Source of the DNA: Kalmusia sp. IMI 367209
Lineage: Eukaryota; Ascomycota; Dothideomycetes; Pleosporales; Didymosphaeriaceae
Direction: 5' to 3'
Assembly (NCBI GenBank): GCA_027946365.1
Contig: JAPEUQ010000001.1
Location: 2,046,001 to 2,110,000, forward strand
DNA: 64,000 nucleotides
Under the pieces are notes generated by a model. The model worked only from the letters and a program-made list of their open reading frames with translations. It did not search any database and was not told the origin of the DNA. The translations under genes were made by a program, and so were the position numbers. Positions 56,763-64,000 of this stretch are shown in pieces; positions within the stretch are counted from its first letter, which is position 1; each line of letters begins with the position of its first letter.

Positions 56763-57913
56763 ATGGTGTCTTGCGCAATGGACGATGACAAGTTCCTCGA
56801 GGAAGCTGCGACGTCCGACTCTACAGCGACGCTCATGGTGCTGCTGCCTGATAACGCCGTCGTCCAAATCCACAATGTTAGCCCGTTCATCGTCCTCGAC
56901 AAATGCCCGCTCTTGTTTCACGCCTTCGAATGCGGCGCAAATGGTGTCCAGCAAGCCAGCATAGAGGTACGTCAATACATCTTGTACAGATCTGCCGTTC
57001 CCACTAAGCAGACATGCAGGCTACCTCACGCTCCGCTATCATCTCGCTGCTCAAGTTTACTTACAATGGCACCTACATGGCTGACCAGGAAGACCTTTTG
57101 GGTTCTCTCCTCCTCCACGTCGAAGCCTTTAAGATTGCAGAAGACTTCGACGTCCCGGAGCTCCAGGTCCAAGCTTATGTCAACTTCACCCGAGAGACAG
57201 AATCCGCATGCTGTAAAGCTACCCCGCCGCCCGATCTCTGCACAACCATCAAATTCTTGTATCGCCATCTTGCTAGTCAGCAATCACAAGAGCAGCACTC
57301 TCTCTTAGACACCCTCCTCAACTACTGCCTCGCCATCTTTAAATATCAGGGATTGGGTGAAAGAGATGACTTTCGTCAAGTTGTCTTTGAGAACTCCGAC
57401 TTCCACCGAGACCTTTGTAGGGTCAGTATGCAACGAAACTTCGAGGACGAAGGGGCCATGAACATCATGCAGTTACCCGTGTGTCACCCGACGCCCTATT
57501 CACAGGCCAACCTGCTCAAGCGTGCTCTTGGTGATTTCCAATTTGAGCTGTGGCAGGAGAACGAGGAGCCTATATTCGAAGGTGATGGCATCAAGGGCAG
57601 TCCCGGTCCGTGGAAGAGGCGGAAACCATCCCATGGTTGCTTTACTCTTATTCATAGGCCTAAGAATCCTGGTGAGGCAGCAACTTTCTCTGAGGGTGAG
57701 AGCGAATCAGATAGCTCAAGTGACGAACATGGCTTCATGCTCGTTCATCGTCCCAAGCCGGAGAGTGAAGCCGAGCCGGCCAGCATTTCTGGCCCTGACA
57801 CTAGCAACAATTCGAGCCCGGTCCTAGGTTCCTATTTTCCTACAGAGGTCAAACCTGAGCCACATGACGAGCCAGCCGGCTTGCTCTCTGAGGATGAGTG
57901 GTCTTTGGTCTAG
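56763..57913 (+). CDS. BTB/POZ-like protein
   Basis: Exons 56763-56966 and 57020-57913 encode 365 residues; the intron is 53 bp. An ATG six codons later (MDDDKFLEEAA) is an alternative start. Residues 20-110 resemble the fungal BTB fold: ATLMVLLPDNAVVQIHNVSP (degraded DvxxxxxG strand), LDKCPLLFHAFECG and AIISLLKFTYNGTY, followed by the post-BTB helices with HVEAFKIAEDFDVPELQVQA. The C-terminal 120 residues are acidic, Ser-rich and disordered, with two similar GCFTLIHRPK/GFMLVHRPK motifs about 35 residues apart. BTB proteins mediate dimerisation or Cullin-3 binding. No second domain is seen. Confidence 0.78.
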
Positions 57914-58524
57914 TCCTCTACTAAGTTTTGAAACTCCGGGTTTTGGTTTCTCTATGAGATTCTTGTACACTAGTGTATGAGATTCCGGAGACAACTTACT
58001 AGTCGGAATCTTCAAACTTATCATGGCGTTCCCAGCAGGTCGCCACGACCGTTCTTCTCCGCTTTTTCATGAAGAAGAAATGTACAATGGCAAATCATCT
58101 TTGGGTGCGTGTCTGACGTTATTGGCATCTCTGTCTAGGGGCAGGGGCTAGGTAACATAAAAGATATACAATGTTGGGCACGATCTAACTTAAACTTAGG
58201 GTAAATTGGGAGAATATAGTATGATTTGCTTGGAGGCTTTCCATACGTAAACTATTTTTTTGCACCTCCGAATTGGCGGAAGTATTGTACTTCAATGAAT
58301 TGTGCGTGATGTGCAGAGTTATCAAGGAAGAACAAAACCACTCGTTCTCAAAGAAGTAAGTGCAACTATCCCTACCTCAGAAGACTCATGTTTGCTACTT
58401 CCTAAATGCAATCTGCCCTGAACTTTGATCATTTGCTTGCAACTTCGACAGCCCTTTTATCAACGTCTCTTCTTACACCTCGCATTCACCTCTTCTTATC
58501 CACCACAAATCCCTCCTATATACG
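57914..58524. other. Intergenic, no gene seen
   Basis: About 600 bp of AT-rich sequence ending in an A/C-rich leader before the ATG at 58525. Confidence 0.4.
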
Positions 58525-59382
58525 ATGCCGATCAACCTTACTGTCAATATCGCTCCCCGCCGCCTAGCGCCTTCAAAAGCTCACGAACACCAGCACCACA
58601 ATTGGAAACGAACCCTCAATAGACACCTTTCTCGCCTGATCAACCACGAGCGCCTGGATTCATGCCCGAGAATACCCGTGAGAAGCTCCCTCTCGTCCAC
58701 ACCTTACCAATCTCGCCAATCTGCCAACCAAAAACCTAGCGTTTCACGAGATCTGTTAGATCAGCCACCAGAATACTCAATTCTCGCTCCACCAGATCGT
58801 CTAGTCGTGGAACACCCTCTGCCTCCTGGCTTCTCTCACAGAGGCCCTCCTGTTGCCCGATCCACGCCACCAGAATGGCTTTATGCTCCACCTGTCCCGC
58901 TATTCGTGCCCCCGAGATCATCATCGACTATAGCTAGCCAGTCTTCTCAGATTAGTAACGACGCTCTATAACAAACTCTTGCACTCTCGCTAAGTCATCA
59001 GGATGCCCAACAATACGCGCAAGCACACTTGACGCAGGACGACGCCTACCTCACTCTCGCGCTCCACCTTCAAGAAGAGTATCACAGAGAACAGCGCGCA
59101 TGGGAATCCTCAGAGTCAGCGTCACCAAACACGCCGGTTAACACGCCATCGATCTCGCACTACATCATACAAGCTACGACGATGAGTCCAGAAATACAAA
59201 ATCTCAACACGATACATGAACACGCCACTAAGACCCATGCATACTCTGTGAATGCCGGCTACTCATTGTCAAGTGTGCGTACGGCAGCTCTCTGGAAAGG
59301 TATCTATATTCATGCAATGGGTCGGAGGTGCAAAAGAAACGGTTTAGTCATGAAAAACCTTTTAGTCGTAATATATTCATGA
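58525..59382 (+). CDS. Hypothetical protein with two UIM-like helices, interrupted by an in-frame TAA
   Basis: The frame runs from ATG 58525 for 148 codons (Pro/Ser/Arg-rich, PPEYSILAPPDRLVVEHPLP) to a TAA at 58969-58971. It then continues open in the same frame to 59382. The stop lies inside a helix-like segment (NDAL, stop, QTLALSLSHQDAQQY). The next segment QDDAYLTLALHLQEEYHREQ is similar. Both resemble ubiquitin-interacting motifs (acidic residues, then LxxALxLS/Q). A splice that avoids the stop in frame is not apparent. So either a 148-residue protein ends at 58971, or a nonsense change or base error splits a roughly 285-residue protein. The family is not recognised. Confidence 0.55.
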
Positions 59383-59951
59383 TCGTGCTACAAGTCTGAT
59401 AATGTAAAGATGCAGTGTTGTATGCAATGCAACACGATGCCACTGTTTCCACATTGTATTTAATGGTATCAAGGTAGATAAGAAGCCTACCAATGCGTCA
59501 AGTGATCTTTCCAGCAAATCAAATTATGTTATCCTAGGCTACTTAAGGTTGAGGTAGATCGTGCCGGTGCTCGGTAGTGGCTAGTGATTGCAAGAAACCG
59601 CGGTTCCTTCCCCGATAGGCAGCGACCAGATTAGCTTGTTCAGCTTTACTCAATGGGAGTTTGTCGTCCATTACCCCGATATACAAAAATCTATGAAACG
59701 ATGGTTCAGTATGTTTCCGGACAGTCTTTGTTAGACAAGCTGCGTCATGAATGCCGCCGGCAAAGGCGGGCTAGAAATAGCGGGGCAGCCCTCAAGAGCC
59801 GCAGGAGCTGAACCAACGACATCACCGCCACCGCTTCAGGCAGCTCCTCCAAGCTCTGCCTCACACGACCGCCGCATACCTGGCCTTTCCTCCACTCCTC
59901 CCATACTTCCTGTTCACAGCCAGTTCTCAAAAGCAGTATATACACCACACG
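59383..59951. other. Intergenic and leader of TB2/DP1 gene
   Basis: About 570 bp. A frame opening with ATGAATGCCGCC at 59747 overlaps the leader and the first intron of the next gene. It is not protein-like but could act as an upstream frame. Confidence 0.4.
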
Positions 59952-61109
59952 ATGTTCGGCTTCATCGCCGACGGCTTGACGTGAGTGCGCCCCGGCCCCG
60001 CAATCGAGTTCCGGGAGTAGCAAACCGCAGCTATAATTCCCTATCGCAACGATCGCATAGCTTTCAAACCCCCGGGAATGTGTCCATATTTCGTTGCCTC
60101 CAATTAACGAGCTTCCAGCGTCGCTATCACAGTCCTTTTGCCTGTCTTCGCTTCCTATAAGGCACTCCACACTTCGGACCCGGCCCAGCTTGCGCCGTGG
60201 CTCATATACTTTGTCACCCTCCTCCTCTTCCACACCGTCGAGAACACCTTCGATTTCATCCTAGCATGGGTGCCCTTCTGGTCCTGGCTACGCTTCTTCG
60301 CCCATCTTTACCTGATCCTACCAGGCTCGCAGGGCGCGACTTTCCTCTACCAGGAATACATCGAACCATTCCTATATCATCACGAGCGCGAGATCGATGA
60401 TTTGATTACCAATACCCATGACCAGGCGAAGAAGGCAGGATTAGCATACCTACAGCAGGTCATCGAGTGGGCCAAGGTCAACGTGCTGGGCTTTGCGCCC
60501 CAACAGCCTCCTCCCACGCCGCCGGCGGGACAGAGCTATGCGCAGAATTTCATGTCAAGGTTCAACATGCCAGCCGCACGGGGAAGTGACAACCTTTATG
60601 GTTTAGTGAACCAAGCGCTCAGCGGAGCGACCGCGCTCTACTCGGGGAACAGAGACGCCCAGGCGGCGGAACTAAGCCGAAGCGCAAACATCATTCCCGA
60701 TACCATTCGGAACAACGACGACCGACTTAGCTACGTGTCTTCGCAGCGCGAACGCCTGATGACACTCCTCCAGGCGTTTGACAAAGAAGCCGAGAACGTG
60801 AGCGCACAGCGCGAGGGCGGAAGCAGATACTACGAGGGAGGGGGGCTGTCGAAGAGCAGAAGTGAAGCCGAGTTCGACAGGATCGAGGTTGATGAGGCCA
60901 GCTCACATGCAGGCTCAGAGCGACCGCCGTATCCGATCACACCACCAGCACTGGACCGACGGGGTAGCAGCGGGTGGATGCCCTGGAATTGGCAGCGTGG
61001 GGCCCCACCACCACCACCACGCGAGGAGGACCCGCTCGCATATGGCAGGGAGCCCGGCGCAGGACGTAGCCAGGGCCGCTCTACAGGCTTTGATCTCGGT
61101 GATCGCTGA
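59952..61109 (+). CDS. TB2/DP1/HVA22 family ER-shaping protein (REEP/Yop1-like)
   Basis: Exons 59952-59980 and 60119-61109 give 339 residues. The 138-bp intron is longer than most here; its acceptor CTTCCAG was chosen because it restores the family N-terminus MFGFIADGLTVAITVLLPVF. The HVA22 domain spans residues 15-100: ASYKALHTSDPAQLAPWLIY, HTVENTFDFILAWVPFWSWL and FAHLYLILPGSQGATFLYQE. After it comes an amphipathic helix region (YLQQVIEWAKVNVLGFA). The remaining 170 residues are disordered and Ser/Arg/Pro-rich, ending in a PPPPPREEDP patch. The family shapes tubular ER by hairpin insertion and amphipathic helices. This long-tailed form is larger than yeast Yop1 and may be a regulatory variant. 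Confidence 0.88.
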
Positions 61110-61512
61110 GGAATGGATAGGGCGAGGTCCGTTCGTTCTTCGTTTGTGAATATACGGCGTTAGGGCTACTACGTGGAGCATGAAACTAGACAAAAATGCT
61201 CGAATTACTTTCCGGTCTCCCTGGCAGTGACTTATGTTCATCGGGTACTAGATTCCGCGATGCCTTGGGCGTCGAACAAACATCGTTTCTACTGATGTTG
61301 CGAGATCTGCGATGGTATAATTGGTATTATTACACTATATGTACAGGGACGCTCGCATCTAAGCCTATGGGACTCTGACTCTGAATCTTAACCTGGGTCT
61401 GACACAATCACCTCACAACCTACAATATCCTACAATTTTTACAGTTTACAAGTGTCCGCGCTCCAAACGCCTTCAATGCTTGTCATGAGATCAATTGCAA
61501 AGCTCAGCCTGT
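61110..61512. other. Intergenic between convergent genes
   Basis: About 400 bp of 3' flanks, AT-rich around 61310-61450. No gene is seen. Confidence 0.4.
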
Positions 61513-62457
61513 CTACGCAGATGCCTTGAATGGGTAGCGAACTGTATCGTCCTTGCGCATGACAATCTTCCGCTTCTTCTTGGTTGACACATGCTCCACC
61601 CATATCTCTTTGGTCATGTCCTTAGTGAAAGTACGAATGAAGCGAGGATCCCACAGCTCAGACGCGATCCCAAGGTCCTTGCAGCAGCGCATTAGGGCAT
61701 TGGACTTGCAGCCTTCGGTCGCAGTGGGAATGCCATCGGGGTCGAAATACTGCTGTTCGCCGCGCGCAATAGAGACTAGCCTATTATGCGTCAGTTCATA
61801 CTCTATCTTCGTTGTCTTTACAAAGACGTGTAAGGGATAAGCTCACCTCCCCTGCACAATCAAACCATACTCTCTCGTGATTAGCTTCCCGGTCACAATG
61901 CTCTCCCCGCGCGGCGCTAGGCCCCACCCCCCAGGCCCGAACGCCTTGTTCAGTATCCGCCGGTATTTGATCTCAGGAAGATATAGAAGGCCGTCTGGCT
62001 TGACTTCAACATCGTCCTGCTCGATGGGCGCAAGCAGGATTTCCGATTGCTCGGGCGTGAAGGAGACGCTACCGAGGCCATGGTAGGAGCGCGTCCAGTC
62101 GATAGCCGGAACGCCTTCTAGCTCGGGAGGCTGGTCGGAAAGGCCATCTGTGAGGGACCGTTTTTGGCGGGCAGCAGCTGCGGCGGTTTCTGCTGAAGTC
62201 GTGCGTGTGGTGGGGATAGGAGGCTCTTTAGCAGGGAAGCTGGGTACGACTGTACGCTGGGAGGTGGACGATGAGGATGCAGATGTAGACGCGGGCTTAG
62301 CTGCCGTTGTAGCGCGCGGCGCGCTACTCGCGAATGCAGAGGAGACGGGCGACGAGGCAAAGGTGCGGCGAGAGGCCCGGTACGTGGAGGATGTGCTTTT
62401 CGAGTAGGATGACGTGAGCAAGGACGCGAGTCCTCGACGTGTGGGGGAGGCCGCCAT
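61513..62457 (-). CDS. MGM101: Mitochondrial genome maintenance protein MGM101
   Basis: Exons 62457-61847 and 61780-61513 give 292 residues; the intron is 66 bp. The first 100 residues are a Ser/Thr/Ala/Arg-rich presequence and linker. The conserved core begins at about residue 110: [99 protein letters not shown] and the end of the chain after [12 protein letters not shown]. Mgm101 is a Rad52-like single-strand-annealing protein of mitochondrial nucleoids, needed for mtDNA recombination and repair. The start MAASPTRRG was preferred over an upstream in-frame ATG at 62532. The frame is intact. Confidence 0.93.
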
Positions 62458-63402
62458 TGTAAAGACGGTACGGTTTCGGCGATCCGATTCGGGTTGATGG
62501 CGACGGCTGGCAAGAGGGAAACGCGAAGTCACGATTCTGGATTCTGCCGCATTCGTCGACCAATCACGGCAAAGCGGTGTCCGGCTTGCAGTGCAATGCC
62601 AAAGTCTATCAGGCCAGCTTCACACCACACCTCCAAGACCAACAACCGAAGAGCATTATCAAACTGCTCAGTAACCGCTCTTCGTACAGTACTCCACAAA
62701 AATGTTTCGTCAACATATGTGAACGGGTGCCTGGCAGACGGTCAGAAGTATACGACGCTCACACCACCAACCCATCACTCCGGATCAGAAAGACCCACTA
62801 TATGCAGCATGTTTTCCAGAACAGTTCGCGTACAGCTTTGAAACGAGCGAATCAAGAGCGAGACGAAGTAACTTAAAGTGTTCGGTCGATGTCCCGTTTC
62901 TTTATCTTGCATCTCTGTCGGAGACCGTAATTGATGTTATCCAGATGCTTGTTTTTTTAGCATCGTTGCCACTCCAGCAAGACTCCGCATCACGTCTAAC
63001 ATATGTTCTGCAATACCTTTGATACCATGATTCATGAAATAATGCTTCAGCATTGCATTGGGAGACACAAGTTCAGTATACATGGTTGCTGACACCAGTC
63101 GGCGAATCTGACAATGGGGGCGGCTGGGCTGATACACCAACATCGAGCACCTCAGTATTATATCATGCCTGTGTTTTCTGACAACCGCACTGCATAGCAC
63201 CGTCAGTTGGCTCCAGCCCGGACTCCGGGAAATCGGAGTTGAAAGCCGCTAGATGTTCTGGCGCTTCAGCCTTCATTGACGCACCCGTCCAACGCAGGAT
63301 CAAAACGTGGGATAGCAACAGCCGAGCATATATAACAACTGAGGCGTCATTGTGGCCACTGCATTCCCTAACTGAACCATCTCGTTGATTCAATAACAAA
63401 AA
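62458..63402. other. Divergent promoter region, MGM101 / P450
   Basis: About 945 bp without a supportable gene. Frames near 62494-62876 on the plus strand are not protein-like. The P450 leader CAATAACAAAAA precedes the ATG. Confidence 0.4.
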
Positions 63403-64000
63403 ATGTCTACGGCCACGGCGAGCTCTGGCCTAGTAGGCCAGTTGGCCAATGCGTCGTTCTCGCAGATCTTCCTTTCATTTGTTGTTATCGTAAGTGTTGA
63501 GATCTATGATGATGGTATTCCTGTAAAAAACCTAACATGAAGGTAAAATAGTTGGTTGCTCGTTTTTTCGTGAGGGGAATCTACCGTGTCTATTTTCACC
63601 CTCTTTCGAAATACCCCGGACCAAAGCTCCATGCATTCACTAGGATACCACAGATGATTGGTCTGTGGAAGGGAGAACCGCACAAGCGTATCGAAGCAAT
63701 CCATGCCAAGTACGGCCGCGTGGTACGAACTGCCCCGGACGAAGTCAGCTACATCGACCCAGAAGCCTGGAAATTTGTCCATGGTCATGGCGACACCAAG
63801 GCCAAAGGCTCAAGGCCGCAGAAGCACTGGATCCGCTCTGGGAACGATGTCACCGATACGCCATCTCTACTTTTCGCCCCTACTTCAGCCCACTCTCGTA
63901 TGCGTCGTGTGTTCCACACTGCCTTCTCCGACCGTTCGCTCAAGCTCCAGGAGCCGCTCATGGTGAAATATATCGACTTGCTTCGCGAGAAGCTAAAGGA
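63403..64000 (+). CDS. Cytochrome P450, 5' part only
   Basis: Exon 1 is 63403-63489 and exon 2 runs from 63552 to the window edge; the intron is 62 bp, phase 0. About 178 residues are visible. An N-terminal membrane anchor (ASFSQIFLSFVVILVARFFV) is followed by the hinge HPLSKYPGPKLHAFTRIPQM, then IHAKYGRVVRTAPDEVSYID and the helix C signature HSRMRRVFHTAFSDRSL. The heme-binding cysteine lies beyond the window. It resembles fungal ER P450s of the group that includes isotrichodermin-hydroxylase-type enzymes; the substrate cannot be told. The gene is cut by the window end, not broken. Confidence 0.9.

Noticed and set aside
1..64000. CRISPR arrays, operons, bacterial promoters, intact transposons
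   Set aside because: None seen; the window is eukaryotic nuclear DNA and no spaced direct-repeat array, transposase or long terminal repeat was found.

Overview
The window is nuclear DNA of a filamentous ascomycete (Pezizomycotina; several families suggest Dothideomycetes, which is an inference). Genes carry short GT-AG introns of mostly 46-66 bp with CTAAC/CTAAT-type branch sites. The families are fungal: PTH11-like rhodopsin protein, AsaB-like hydroxylase, BYS1 protein, Zn2Cys6 regulator, HacA and DUF1765. Intergenic spaces are large and no operons are present. About 27 protein genes, one tRNA gene and several small repeats or palindromes can be supported. Exon coordinates were worked out by hand from frame continuity and splice signals.

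Left part (1-21 kb) looks accessory. It holds a seven-helix rhodopsin-domain protein, an alpha-oxoamine synthase next to a 3-ketosphinganine-reductase-like SDR, a degenerate ankyrin/coiled-coil gene, tRNA-Ala(UGC), a Per1 GPI-remodelling protein, a secreted GH18-like protein, a methyltransferase, a 59-residue microprotein, an AsaB-like oxidoreductase and a small secreted cysteine-rich protein.

Middle part (20.6-45 kb) is mostly core. It holds a Frizzled-like fungal GPCR, the chromatin remodeller subunit RSC7, a disordered protein, a DAO-type FAD oxidoreductase, a small hydrophilic protein, the unfolded-protein-response factor HacA, a BYS1 secreted protein, a divergent TFIIB/ATP14 pair and a 1142-residue DUF1765 protein. 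HacA shows a textbook 20-nt Ire1 intron with both seven-base CNGCNGN loops.

Right part (45-64 kb) holds a Zn2Cys6 regulator, a rhamnogalacturonan acetylesterase, a DUF3445 heme N-demethylase-like protein, a BTB-like protein, a UIM-like protein with an internal stop, a TB2/DP1/HVA22 protein, mitochondrial MGM101 and the 5' end of a cytochrome P450.

Several otherwise well-conserved genes, including the essential TFIIB gene, carry single-base frame breaks, most of them at short homopolymer runs. The simplest reading is residual indel error in the assembly, so the broken genes should not be called pseudogenes without read support.

I found no proven new system. The best candidates for follow-up are the oxoamine synthase/ketoreductase pair without a visible polyketide synthase, and the small orphan proteins.
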